Positions 16,882 to 25,509 of a stretch of 64,000 nt of DNA are shown piece by piece (the stretch's first letter is position 1; each line of letters begins with the position of its first letter). The stretch lies in the NCBI RefSeq assembly GCF_017377715.1, contig NZ_JAFVMF010000014.1, positions 1-64,000 on the forward strand, given 5' to 3'. The notes under the pieces are model-generated. The model searched no databases and had not been told where the DNA came from. It was given only the letters and a program-made list of their open reading frames with translations. The position numbers and the translations under genes were made by a program. This stretch comes from Acetobacter sacchari. Its GTDB lineage: Bacteria; Pseudomonadota; Alphaproteobacteria; Acetobacterales; Acetobacteraceae.

Positions 16882-18249
16882 TTGGCGATTGATAATTTTC
16901 CGGCACAATTACAGCCCATCATTCAACAGGGCTATCTGGCGCGCGAATTCACTGCAGGGCTCCAGTCTCGAATTGCCTTTCGCGCAATTGCCGACCGAGA
17001 AATTTTTCCCAACCGAATTGGCGAAAGCATTACGAAAACACGCAAGGGCCTCAAGGCCCCAGTGACCACGCCAATGAATCCGTCTCAGAACACCAACTTC
17101 GATAACGGATTGACGCCATCAAGCTGGTCTGTCGAACAATACACGCTATCGATTAACCAGTATGGAGACACGATCGACCTCAATGTGGTCAGCGAAGGCG
17201 TGGGAATTGCCGATCAATTTCTCGCAAATGCCAATACGAACGGCATCCAGGCTCTCCAGTCTCTTGATCGTATTGCTCGCAATACCTTGTTTGGCGGTGG
17301 AATCGGGGGGGTAGGCGGATACATTGGTGGCAACACGCGTGTGACCACCGCCCTCAGCGCTGCAGGCGCCGACGTAGCCGTGGACGATATACGTGGCTTT
17401 CTGTCGCTCCTGAACTCCTCTGGACAGGTTGTGTCAGTGGCGCAGTCGTCGGGAATGACCGTAACAATCGGTAGCAACGCGTATACCCTGATCGCCGCCA
17501 CGGCGGACGCAGTCAACGTCTCGACAGCGCCGTTGGGAAAGTCCGGCATATTGACTTTTTCCACATCAGTAGCCGTCAGCGACGCGGTTGCCGGCAGTCC
17601 TGTGGTCGCCTCCACCGCGCCATTGGTGCTTCGCCCAAATAATCGTCTTACGACAGCCCAACTCGTCGCCCCCACCGGCAATTACGGGTCCAGCACGTAT
17701 GTCCCAGGCGATACTCTCGGCATTCAGACCGTTCTTGCGGCGGTAGCGGCTTTGCGCATGAACAATGTTCCGACAATCGACGGAGCATATCACTGCTACC
17801 TCGACGATCAGCAGATGCTTGGATTGTTTAGAGATGGAGATTTCAAATATCTATACAGAGGGGCATACGGCAGTGATACTTATCGCGCCGGATCTGTCGT
17901 TGAGTTGCTTGGGGTCCGCTTTATCCCGACCACAGAAGCGCCTCTTCAGGCATCTTTGGGCGCTGGCGTAATCCATCGTGCTATTGTCTGCGGGCAGGGA
18001 GCCTTGATCGAAGGCGATTACAATGGCGTTGTCGAAATTCCAGACAGCGATCGCGCCTTGATCGAAAATCTTGACGGGATCATGATGATCACCCGAGAAC
18101 CACTCGATCGTCTGAAACAGATTATTGCCCAATCATGGTACTGGATCGGCGGTTTTGCGCTTCCCACCGACGCAACCGTAAATCCTTCGATTATTCCCAC
18201 TGCTACAAACAGCTATTTGAAACGTGGCGTGGTTATCGAAAGCCTCTGA
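16882..18249 (+). CDS. Major capsid protein with inserted beta-rich domain
   Basis: 455 residues with a TTG start preceded by TAGGGA. The N-terminal arm and E-loop region (FPNRIGESITKTRKGLKAP) and the C-terminal spine and A-domain parts resemble HK97-fold major capsid proteins of the myophage type. Between about residues 175 and 248 there is a Ser/Thr/Val-rich stretch (starting SSGMTVTIGSNAYTL) that reads like an inserted beta-sandwich domain and may stand out from the capsid surface. Position after portal and scaffold supports the call. Confidence 0.85.
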   Translation: MAIDNFPAQLQPIIQQGYLAREFTAGLQSRIAFRAIADREIFPNRIGESITKTRKGLKAPVTTPMNPSQNTNFDNGLTPSSWSVEQYTLSINQYGDTIDLNVVSEGVGIADQFLANANTNGIQALQSLDRIARNTLFGGGIGGVGGYIGGNTRVTTALSAAGADVAVDDIRGFLSLLNSSGQVVSVAQSSGMTVTIGSNAYTLIAATADAVNVSTAPLGKSGILTFSTSVAVSDAVAGSPVVASTAPLVLRPNNRLTTAQLVAPTGNYGSSTYVPGDTLGIQTVLAAVAALRMNNVPTIDGAYHCYLDDQQMLGLFRDGDFKYLYRGAYGSDTYRAGSVVELLGVRFIPTTEAPLQASLGAGVIHRAIVCGQGALIEGDYNGVVEIPDSDRALIENLDGIMMITREPLDRLKQIIAQSWYWIGGFALPTDATVNPSIIPTATNSYLKRGVVIESL

Positions 18250-18352
18250 TCTAAACGTATTACGGCCGAATTTCATATATTTGGCCGTATTCACATCGGA
18301 TCTTACTAAAAATTCCTGGTTAAATCGGGATTCGGATTTTAGGGTACAGCCT

Positions 18353-18751
18353 ATGAGCGAAACGTCCAACTCAAATACCCTAACCGACATTGAGCGAGTC
18401 AACGTCCGTAGGTACTGCTGGTACCCTGCTTTTGGAAGCGAGAACGTCGGGTTTTCTTCGTGGCGTTTTTTTGATCATTATGGTCAGCTTGAATTTCGGC
18501 TCACAAATTTATCCATGTCAGAAATTTCAGTCGTCAGGGGCATGCTTTCCACTTTGGTTATACTCGAAGCCGGGCCTTCTGACGCGGCCAATCAAATAGA
18601 CACTGACAAAGCTGCAATTTGGACTCGCAACAAAGATGAAGTAAAAGATCGCGTCGATTTGTACAACCAGCAGCGGTTAGAGTTGGTGCAATTTCTAGGC
18701 ATCCCCCCTGGCCCGGCACGGTCCACATTTTCAGTTCGATTGAACGTTTAA
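18353..18751 (+). CDS. Prophage head-tail connector protein, probable
   Basis: 132 residues starting MSETSNSNTLTDIERVNVRR. The C-terminal helix contains RVDLYNQQRLELVQFLGIPPGP, a pattern seen in head-completion and neck proteins next to the capsid gene. The frame is open from 18224, but the ATG at 18353 is the first with an N-terminus like related proteins. Its stop overlaps the next gene's start (TAATG). The assignment is mainly positional. Confidence 0.6.
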   Translation: MSETSNSNTLTDIERVNVRRYCWYPAFGSENVGFSSWRFFDHYGQLEFRLTNLSMSEISVVRGMLSTLVILEAGPSDAANQIDTDKAAIWTRNKDEVKDRVDLYNQQRLELVQFLGIPPGPARSTFSVRLNV

Positions 18752-19431
18752 TGGATATCTTCCGTCTACAAAAGCGGATAGCTTTAGGGTTTCAGAAAGC
18801 GTCTCAGTCATGTGGCGTTCCAACTTTACATTACAGGTCACTCTCTTCACAATCCCCCGTAGACCGGAATCCGATCAACGATTTTTTTTGTATTTTTGAC
18901 GACGTACCAAATTTTTCCTTCAAAACACCCGCACCATGGGGACACACATTTCGTTATGCAGCGCTAGACAACTCAAGCATATTACCCGGCGATTACCTGG
19001 TCACAAATTCGGCACTTACCACGGAAAATTGTTTTCGGGACATTTACTTCGTTTGTCGCTGCGAACCAGCACGCCCACTCTTAGTCACGTTGACGAATAC
19101 GACGATATCGCTATGGCGCTGCGGCTCGTTCACAAACGAAAACATAGTTGGCCTCAAAGCTCCTCAAGGTCCGGTGCTCAGCGCCGATACTATGATAGCC
19201 GAGAACTGGCCAGTTTCCCTCTTAACAAAACATTCTGGAAAGCCACCTCCCGCCAGATTGCCCACCGACGTTCCAGCTCAGGCATACTCACTTTTAATGC
19301 CAAACATTCCGACGATCGAGGTAAAAATCGGATTACGAGTTATCGATAACTTCAATTCAAGTTACCATATTTCCGGAATAGAACGCTCTCCATATGGCTT
19401 GCGTGTAGATCTCGAAATCGATCAACTATGA
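18751..19431 (+). CDS. Hypothetical prophage connector/tail-completion protein
   Basis: 226 residues. The first base of its ATG is the last base of the preceding stop codon, and its own stop overlaps the next gene (ATGA). There are beta-rich segments (FRDIYFVCRCEPARPLLVTL, NIPTIEVKIGLRVIDNF) and a C-terminus ending ERSPYGLRVDLEIDQL. I do not recognise a family by motif. Place and size agree with a neck or tail-terminator protein of Mu-like phages. Confidence 0.5.
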   Translation: MDIFRLQKRIALGFQKASQSCGVPTLHYRSLSSQSPVDRNPINDFFCIFDDVPNFSFKTPAPWGHTFRYAALDNSSILPGDYLVTNSALTTENCFRDIYFVCRCEPARPLLVTLTNTTISLWRCGSFTNENIVGLKAPQGPVLSADTMIAENWPVSLLTKHSGKPPPARLPTDVPAQAYSLLMPNIPTIEVKIGLRVIDNFNSSYHISGIERSPYGLRVDLEIDQL

Positions 19432-21359
19432 CAATCACTACCGCTGATATCGAACAATCTCTCGCTGCGAAAATTGCTTCATTCGTGTATCCAAGCGAGT
19501 CATCTGGTGAAAGTATCTTTGATTTTGACGTAAAAATTGCCCGTGGATGGCCCCCGGCCGCGGAACTTAACGCAGATTTGACGGCAGCATCTCCACTCGC
19601 CTGGATCACGGTTAATCAAAAGTTCGGGATGACTCGTGACAAGACGCGGTATGGGCGAGGATGGACCCCCAGCCGCACTCAAAGTGATATCGGAATAACA
19701 GCGAAAACGTCGAACGGAGTATTACAATTCAATGGCGTCGCCACTGCAAGCGGAGTGGCGGGCGCAGTCGTGGATGATGTAGCTTATCCCGTGTATGTAT
19801 CGGTCGGCGATACGGCAACCCTCGTCGCCCAGAAAATCGGGGCGCAAATTCGGGAGGTCGGCCGCTCTACAATTGCAACCGCAGGCTCGTCCCTATTGAA
19901 CTCATCCGCGCGAACATTTTATGCGAAAATTTCGAGCAATATTTCCATAGAACGTGAGCTATGTCGCGTCGAAGAGGGATTTTGCATCTCATTATTCGCG
20001 CCATCGATTGCGTACCGTGACACGCTGGAGAGTGGTGTGATGACTGCTTTGCTAGCCGGTAGTGAGCTACTTCGTGACGTTGATTCTGGACCACTAAAAT
20101 TCGTCAAACGTGAAGCAATTGACTTCAGTTTAAATGAGGGCCTATACCGCCTCGATTTGATATGGACATTTGAATACGGTTGGACTGAAACGCAAGCCGT
20201 AGCGCCCACTCTATGGCCCGTCGGCGTAGTTAACGACGCATGGGCGTTTGGGGTTTTGGGCACATACACTCCGCCCAAAGCTCCACCAATCGGCGCCATT
20301 CGTTTTGACGCATGGTACGATATGACGAACACGATTGATCAACAATGCGCGGTAGCGTTATCCGACGGGCAGTGGGAATATCGCTTGCCGGCAAATGCCT
20401 CGATAACGACGGATGGCTCTGTCACATGGCCGACTGCAACTCAGGATTCCATTGATTTGGAAATTACTGCTGCATTGTCGGCCGGACTATCATTTTGGGC
20501 ATTCGATTCTTATTCACCGTCAAATACATTAAGTTCAGCTCTATCCTTATATCTTTCCAGTAACAAAAGAGGAAATTTACAATTTTGTATGCTCGGCCAA
20601 TCTTCAAACTGGGGTGACCCCAGCGGGGTCGATGGATATAGCGCAGCGCTGCACCGTGATATCGATCTGATGTCAGACGATTTTTACTTTACTGTGCTCG
20701 ATGGAAGACCCTTGTATTTAATGCTGGACGCAACCAGCGACCAAATTAGCGAGTTACCCTCTGGAATAAACGGGGCTGTATCTTACATTCGAAGCAAAGT
20801 TGGCCATGACACGGGGAAGGAACCTTATATCGTATACCTCTCTGGGGCGGCGCTTCAAGATTACGACAACACCGCCGCCGCAAATTCTGCCGGCGCCGAT
20901 GCGTCGGGCGCATATTGTACGCCACGGCTGAACGGCGCGACGCAACCGTATTCGTCACTAACCGCTGCCGCAGCGGCGGATTGGAGCGCGCGCGCGGCGT
21001 CCGGGTTTCCGATGATGCCTACTGCTATGGTCGGCTGGGACCAACGCCCGCTCATAAAAAATCCGCAGGCATTTTATCCTCTCGATCCGAGTCTTAATGT
21101 TGAAGATTATTATGAGACGGCAACCCCCGACGCGCTCGCTGATCATGTGACAACCATGGCGGAGTTTATTCAATCAACTTCGTCCACTACGTGCGGCGCC
21201 GGACTTCTCTATGCATGGAATGAATTCGCCGAAGGCGGTTGGATAGCACCAACATATTTAACATCGGGATCAAATGACGAGCGTGTTTCCGCCTTGGGGT
21301 CAGCTATACAAAAGTTAGAGCAAGAAACACTTTATCCAGAGCTACCTATCATCACGTAA
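19428..21359 (+). CDS. Phage connector/tail protein fused to a GH99/WbsX-like glycan-acting domain
   Basis: 643 residues. The first 280 or so look like a phage structural protein (beta-rich, including DTATLVAQKIGAQIREVGRS and a C-terminal YRLDLIWTFEYGW strand). From about residue 290 a different domain begins: IRFDAWYDMTNTIDQQC, then a long alpha/beta region with FWAFDSYSP, MMPTAMVGWDQRP, and the strand LLYAWNEFAEGGW. The WNE-x-x-E element (Glu599, Glu602) is the signature of GH99-like and WbsX proteins; in GH99 endo-mannosidases the two glutamates are catalytic. Such a domain could bind or cut surface polysaccharide. It replaces the single structural protein expected between connector and sheath genes. 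Both ends are coupled by overlaps. Confidence 0.75.
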   Translation: MTITTADIEQSLAAKIASFVYPSESSGESIFDFDVKIARGWPPAAELNADLTAASPLAWITVNQKFGMTRDKTRYGRGWTPSRTQSDIGITAKTSNGVLQFNGVATASGVAGAVVDDVAYPVYVSVGDTATLVAQKIGAQIREVGRSTIATAGSSLLNSSARTFYAKISSNISIERELCRVEEGFCISLFAPSIAYRDTLESGVMTALLAGSELLRDVDSGPLKFVKREAIDFSLNEGLYRLDLIWTFEYGWTETQAVAPTLWPVGVVNDAWAFGVLGTYTPPKAPPIGAIRFDAWYDMTNTIDQQCAVALSDGQWEYRLPANASITTDGSVTWPTATQDSIDLEITAALSAGLSFWAFDSYSPSNTLSSALSLYLSSNKRGNLQFCMLGQSSNWGDPSGVDGYSAALHRDIDLMSDDFYFTVLDGRPLYLMLDATSDQISELPSGINGAVSYIRSKVGHDTGKEPYIVYLSGAALQDYDNTAAANSAGADASGAYCTPRLNGATQPYSSLTAAAAADWSARAASGFPMMPTAMVGWDQRPLIKNPQAFYPLDPSLNVEDYYETATPDALADHVTTMAEFIQSTSSTTCGAGLLYAWNEFAEGGWIAPTYLTSGSNDERVSALGSAIQKLEQETLYPELPIIT

Positions 21360-21406
21360 TGTACGAAGTACGCCTGCATATCGTAACCGCACAGAAAGGA
21401 AGCGGA

Positions 21407-21583
21407 ATGAATAAGTCCATCGTAGTCACAACGCCATTTGCATCCTATAAGAAAGGACAAGTAATTTCCTCTTCAACTGAAATTTCTAATATTCTTTCAT
21501 CAAGTCAAGCAGATTATGTACGGCAAATCAACGTCGCCGTCCCTCAGACCGGTTCTATTCCCAAAGAAAAGGCGCCGATTTAA
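21407..21583 (+). CDS. Small prophage protein before the tail sheath
   Basis: 58 residues (MNKSIVVTTPFASYKKGQVISSS...) from an ATG with AGGAAG ribosome binding site 5 bases upstream; an ATG at 21359 overlapping the previous stop gives 16 more residues. A short protein of this type with a 'F-x-x-Y-x-x-G-x-x-I' pattern often precedes the tail sheath gene in Mu-like phages; the function is unknown. Its stop shares a base with the sheath start. Confidence 0.6.
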   Translation: MNKSIVVTTPFASYKKGQVISSSTEISNILSSSQADYVRQINVAVPQTGSIPKEKAPI

Positions 21584-23148
21584 TGGCGACGATATCTCAA
21601 AGCGGCGAACTAAACACCGCTTCGTTGTCCGTACCTGACCTTTACGTTCAGATTCAAACAGCTGGCGCCACCTCTCTGGCCGGCGTCGGCACAAACACCA
21701 TAGGTGTCGTTGGAACAGCGTCCTGGGGCCCTGTCAACGCTCCCTGCGTCTTCGGCACCTCTCAGGAGCGTGTCGTCCTGTTCGGTCCTATGCAACAGAC
21801 ATCCTACGACCTTGCTACTCCCGCCTCAGTCGCTATCGTTCAGGGAGCAAGCAGTTTCGTGGGCGTGCGTGTCACAGACGGTACAGATGCCGCGGCGACA
21901 TACGCTTTGCAATACGACACCACCTCGTCCAGCTATCCAATGATGCTGTCAGCCGCTTACACCGGCTCCGCTGGCAACACCATCAGCGTCGAGTTAACTG
22001 CAGGCTCAGCTCCCGGCACCTGGAAGCTGGTTGTCCAAATGCCAAACGCCGTTCCTGAGTCATTCGACAATCTGTCGACGGAAGGGGGCAACGCCAGCTT
22101 CTGGGCTACGGTCGTGGCTGCGGTCAATAGTGGCCAGTCAGCGACACGGGGTCCCAGCACTCTTGTTGTCGCCTCATTGGGAACCGGGACAACCGTGTCC
22201 CCAGCGATCATTACAGACCAGTATCTTATGAACGGCTCTGATGGAACCTCCGGCGTAACCGCCGAGACATTGATTGGTTCTGATGACCTCAAACGTACCG
22301 GAATGTATGCGCTCCGTGGACAACAATGCAGCCTCGGCGTCCTGGCCGGCGTAACAGACGCCACAACATGGTCGACGCAGGCGGCATTCGGCGTTCAGGA
22401 GGGGGTATATATGATTAGTTCTGGTCCTTCAGGCGACACAATCAATAGCGCCGTGTCCACGCGGACCTCCGCCGGCGTCGACTCCTATGCGCTAAAAGTT
22501 ATGTTTGGTGATTGGCTGTACTGGTATGACACTGAAAATGCAGTTACACGCCTGGTTCCCGCTCAGGGCTTCGTCGCCGGATGTCTATCTTGCCTTTCGC
22601 CGCAGCTTCCGAGCCTGAACAAACAAATTTACGGCGTGATTGGCAGTCAGAAGTCCGGACTTTCAAGCACAGGACAAGTAACAACCTACTCCTCCGCCGA
22701 GCTGACTTCTTTGTTTCAGAACGGGTTAGATGTTGTCTGCAACCCCGCGCCTGGTGGTAGTTACTGGTGTGTGCGGGGTGGTTTCAATGTGTCGAGCAAC
22801 GCAGAAATTGACGGAGATGAATATACACGTGTTACAAATTTCATCGCCGGCACAGTGGCATCCGGGATGGGCGTGTATGTTGGTCAGCCAATTTCACAGA
22901 CCTTATTTTCAAACATTGATGCAACACTTACGGGATTTCTCTCCGACCTTCAAAGTCAGGGCATTATTGGAACCGCGTCTGGCAGTGCTGCGTACTCCGT
23001 GACATGCTCGGCAAAGAATAATCCGCAATCGAGAATCGCTCTCGGTTATCTTCAGGCTGACGTTAGCGTAACATATTTCGGAATCAACAGAAAATTTATT
23101 CTTAATATAAACGGAGGCGCTGACGTTACTGTCACCGCAAATACATGA
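21583..23148 (+). CDS. Contractile tail sheath protein
   Basis: 521 residues. The N-terminal LSVPDLYVQIQTAG and NTIGVVGTASWGPVNAP are the typical start of phage sheath subunits, followed by a Gly/Ser/Thr-rich domain. The C-terminal domain, with YTRVTNFIAGTVASGMGVYVGQP and FLSDLQSQGIIG, forms the handshake core. Sheath subunits encircle the tube and contract on infection. Full length, with no visible lesion. Overlaps the tube gene (ATGA). Confidence 0.93.
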   Translation: MATISQSGELNTASLSVPDLYVQIQTAGATSLAGVGTNTIGVVGTASWGPVNAPCVFGTSQERVVLFGPMQQTSYDLATPASVAIVQGASSFVGVRVTDGTDAAATYALQYDTTSSSYPMMLSAAYTGSAGNTISVELTAGSAPGTWKLVVQMPNAVPESFDNLSTEGGNASFWATVVAAVNSGQSATRGPSTLVVASLGTGTTVSPAIITDQYLMNGSDGTSGVTAETLIGSDDLKRTGMYALRGQQCSLGVLAGVTDATTWSTQAAFGVQEGVYMISSGPSGDTINSAVSTRTSAGVDSYALKVMFGDWLYWYDTENAVTRLVPAQGFVAGCLSCLSPQLPSLNKQIYGVIGSQKSGLSSTGQVTTYSSAELTSLFQNGLDVVCNPAPGGSYWCVRGGFNVSSNAEIDGDEYTRVTNFIAGTVASGMGVYVGQPISQTLFSNIDATLTGFLSDLQSQGIIGTASGSAAYSVTCSAKNNPQSRIALGYLQADVSVTYFGINRKFILNINGGADVTVTANT

Positions 23149-23570
23149 GCACTCCCTACACAATCGGCCGTCAAGGATCAATCGTTCTCATCTGGAATGG
23201 CGAGCGTATCGATCTGCAGGATGTCGTGAATTTTTCTGTTCAACAGGAAAGTCGTCGACAGCGAACGAATCCTCTTAACAAACCTCCGGTAGAATTCAGC
23301 ACTCCAGCCGGGTGGCGCGGTTCATTTACCATAGACCGCGGAAATTCGGCCCTTGATAAACTATTCGACTCGGATGAACTTGCTTACTGGAACGCCAATT
23401 CGATTTCATCCGGCGTTCTTTACTGCTACATTCAAGAGTCGGATGGAACAACATCGAAATATGAGTATAGCGGACTTGCATTGACGTTTACTAACGCTGG
23501 CTCCTTTCAAGCGGAAAATATAGTGACGCAGACAGTGACCTTTTTTGCAAGCCAACGACGTGAGATTTAA
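23145..23570 (+). CDS. Tail tube protein
   Basis: 141 residues, beta-rich, with the start MSTPYTIGRQGSIVLIWNG and the central NPLNKPPVEFSTPAGWRGSFTIDR. This is the usual size and position of the tube subunit that follows the sheath in Mu-like myophages. It forms the inner conduit. The ATG overlaps the sheath stop. Confidence 0.85.
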   Translation: MSTPYTIGRQGSIVLIWNGERIDLQDVVNFSVQQESRRQRTNPLNKPPVEFSTPAGWRGSFTIDRGNSALDKLFDSDELAYWNANSISSGVLYCYIQESDGTTSKYEYSGLALTFTNAGSFQAENIVTQTVTFFASQRREI

Positions 23571-23572
23571 CC

Positions 23573-23899
23573 GTGCCTATTCACCATAAAGAACCCGTCA
23601 TACTCACGACCGCCAGCGGAAGAAAGCTGGAGTATAGGGAGTTAAATCCAGGAGAAATTCTGGACCTTTTGCTCGCATGCGGTGACGGATCGCAAAATCA
23701 AGCGTACATAAACGTAGTCCAAACATGGTGCTCAATTCGCGCAATCGAAGGGATTCCCATTCCGTTTCCCCGCAATCATGCAACGATCCGAGACCTCGCT
23801 AATCAGATCGGGAGCGACGGGCTCGACGCATTGCACAGTCACATTGACTCTCTCGAATCAACATCTGATTTGAAAGTAAAAACCGAAATAAAAAACTAA
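23573..23899 (+). CDS. Tail assembly chaperone, short (0-frame) product
   Basis: 108 residues from a GTG at 23573, two bases after the tube stop. It begins MPIHHKEPVILTTASGRKLEYRELNPGEILDLLLACG and ends in a charged stretch. Position between tube and tape measure, and size, match the G-type chaperone of Siphoviridae and the gp41/E proteins of myophages. The last codons are AAA AAC TAA, part of a slippery site described separately, so most ribosomes should release this short form. Confidence 0.85.
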   Translation: MPIHHKEPVILTTASGRKLEYRELNPGEILDLLLACGDGSQNQAYINVVQTWCSIRAIEGIPIPFPRNHATIRDLANQIGSDGLDALHSHIDSLESTSDLKVKTEIKN

Positions 23900-24231
23900 C
23901 ATACTCTCCGTCCTTGTCCACACTCATGGGTTTGTTACGTGCCAACGTCCCCTATGACGTGATCTGCGGTTGGGATCCACGATTGCGTGCCGCCGCGTTA
24001 GTGGTTGCAGGTCAACTGGACGGAGGGGTTTATAATTGGGAAAGCGGCACATGGACAAATTGTTTAGATAATTATTTCTTTTTTTCATATAAATTTGTAC
24101 AGCACTATAAAGGTTTACGTTATATATTAATATTTATCATTGAGTTGAGAACAATATTTGTTTCTATGATCAAATATTGTTATCTTGATGATAATTCAAT
24201 TTGTATCAACGTTATAGATCACGAGGTCTAA
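23573..24231 (+). CDS. Tail assembly chaperone, predicted -1 frameshift fusion product
   Basis: If the ribosome slips back one base at A AAA AAC (23890-23896), translation continues in the other frame as LTYSPSLSTLMGLLRANVPYD... to the stop at 24229-24231, giving 219 residues. The joined part contains CGWDPRLRAAALVVAGQLDGGVYNW split over two elements, a pattern seen in the extended (GT-type) chaperones. The extension has an ATG at 23932 but no ribosome binding site. After residue W in SGTW (about 24055) the DNA turns strongly AT-rich and the protein becomes hydrophobic, which is odd for this family. Confidence 0.75.
23890..23896 (+). promoter_or_regulatory. Programmed -1 ribosomal frameshift site (A AAA AAC)
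   Basis: The heptamer fits X XXY YYZ exactly in the 0 frame (ATA AAA AAC TAA) and lies directly before the stop. A -1 slip moves into the frame of the downstream extension without an intervening stop. Tail chaperones of many phages use such a site to make two products in a fixed ratio. No strong downstream hairpin was seen. Confidence 0.75.
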
Positions 24232-24234
24232 GCC

Positions 24235-25509
24235 GTGTCTTCAACCGAGTTTTCCAGGCCTCGCATCCTTGGCTCCAGTTTGAAAAATAAAACAAATATT
24301 TTCATTCCATCTCGCAATATTATTCTAAAAACGTTACAGAAAATCATACGAAAACAACCAAGCAGTAAATTTAATTTTTTATATTACGCGAAGATCCGAA
24401 AGCTTTCTGTTGACCCTAGGGCGAAAATTGGAACAAGACATCAAAAGCAAGGTCGCGATGAAAATCCTATACACATCTCATTTCAAAAACCTGAAATTGC
24501 TATAAATAGGACAATAAAACCTTCCACACTTTATTTACTTACAAAAAATAATTTTGAAAAAAAATTAAATTTAAAAACATCATTCCGCATAAAACTTCGC
24601 ACAAAGAGACTGAACAGAAGAACGACTACCTGGAAGAATCCGGAAATTATAAAAAATTCAAAATCAATAATTTAACAAGTCCCAACGCCAATCCTTCGGG
24701 CCCAGGAGTCCCTTGTGCAGTAAACTCTCTGCATTCAAAAAAATATATCGCAAACAACCTGAGTAAAATAAATAAACCAAAAAAAATTATGGTAAAAATA
24801 ATATAATTTTAAATAACTCTTTGAATTCGTCGATAAACAGCGACTTTTTAACCAATTATAACAATCTTTTTTGGGCCGTAAAATCGAATCGATCCAAAAA
24901 ATCTCAGTGTTTTGTTTCGAAAAACAAAACGAACATTAACTATTCAATATCTAGAAAACATTCGCGCCACCCGTCGTTTATACTACCTTTCGAAGATAAC
25001 GTTCCAACAATAAAGAACACACGTTCACTTACAAACCTTTTCCACAAACAATCCGCAGCAGCGGATCATGAATTCAAGAAATATCGATTCCAAAAAGAAA
25101 GTTTGAAAAAAATCATTGCAGATGAACCAAGGAATTCTACTTTTTTTTCCCCACTTCCATCAACAAATTACGCACGGTACGAAATCAATTCACTCCGACT
25201 CCGTATCGAACTTTCACCAACGCTCCATCTCAATTGCAAACATCACGTGACGCAGAACAGAAAAATTTTGAAGTTTTTCAAAACTCTTCTGGTAAATTTA
25301 ATACAAGCGAATCTCATTCACCACGATATACACATGTTGAACGTTCGATTTTTGCAGATCAGAAATCTTCAGCGACCTACCAACCGAGTATAAGTGAATT
25401 TGCTGATGCCGTGACCCTTCATCTGGTGAATGAACTATCGGCCGCACCAACGCATTCCACACTGTCATGGCCACAAGCAGCACCTAGCTATCCAGGATGG
25501 CATACATGA
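24235..25509 (+). CDS. AT-rich gene in the tape-measure slot, split into four frames at homopolymers
   Basis: A GTG at 24235 has GAGG eight bases upstream and follows the chaperone-extension stop by three bases. Frame 1 stops at 24673-24675. Frame 3 is open 24558-24806, frame 2 from 24776 to 25393, and frame 1 again from 25126 to the stop at 25507-25509, which overlaps the next gene (ATGA). The joint windows contain A8 (24557-24564), A8 (24779-24786) and T8 (25141-25148). One extra base in each restores a single 425-codon frame. The product is rich in Lys, Asn, Ser and Arg, with little helix-like repeat, unlike ordinary tape measures. It may be a degraded gene, a slippage-decoded gene, or a run of sequencing errors. 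The order of phage genes predicts a tail tape measure here. Confidence 0.6.

Noticed and set aside
24821..25393. Independent 190-residue gene with TTG start
   Set aside because: It is better explained as the middle part of the split gene 24235-25509. The TTG has no ribosome binding site, and the frame is open back to 24776.
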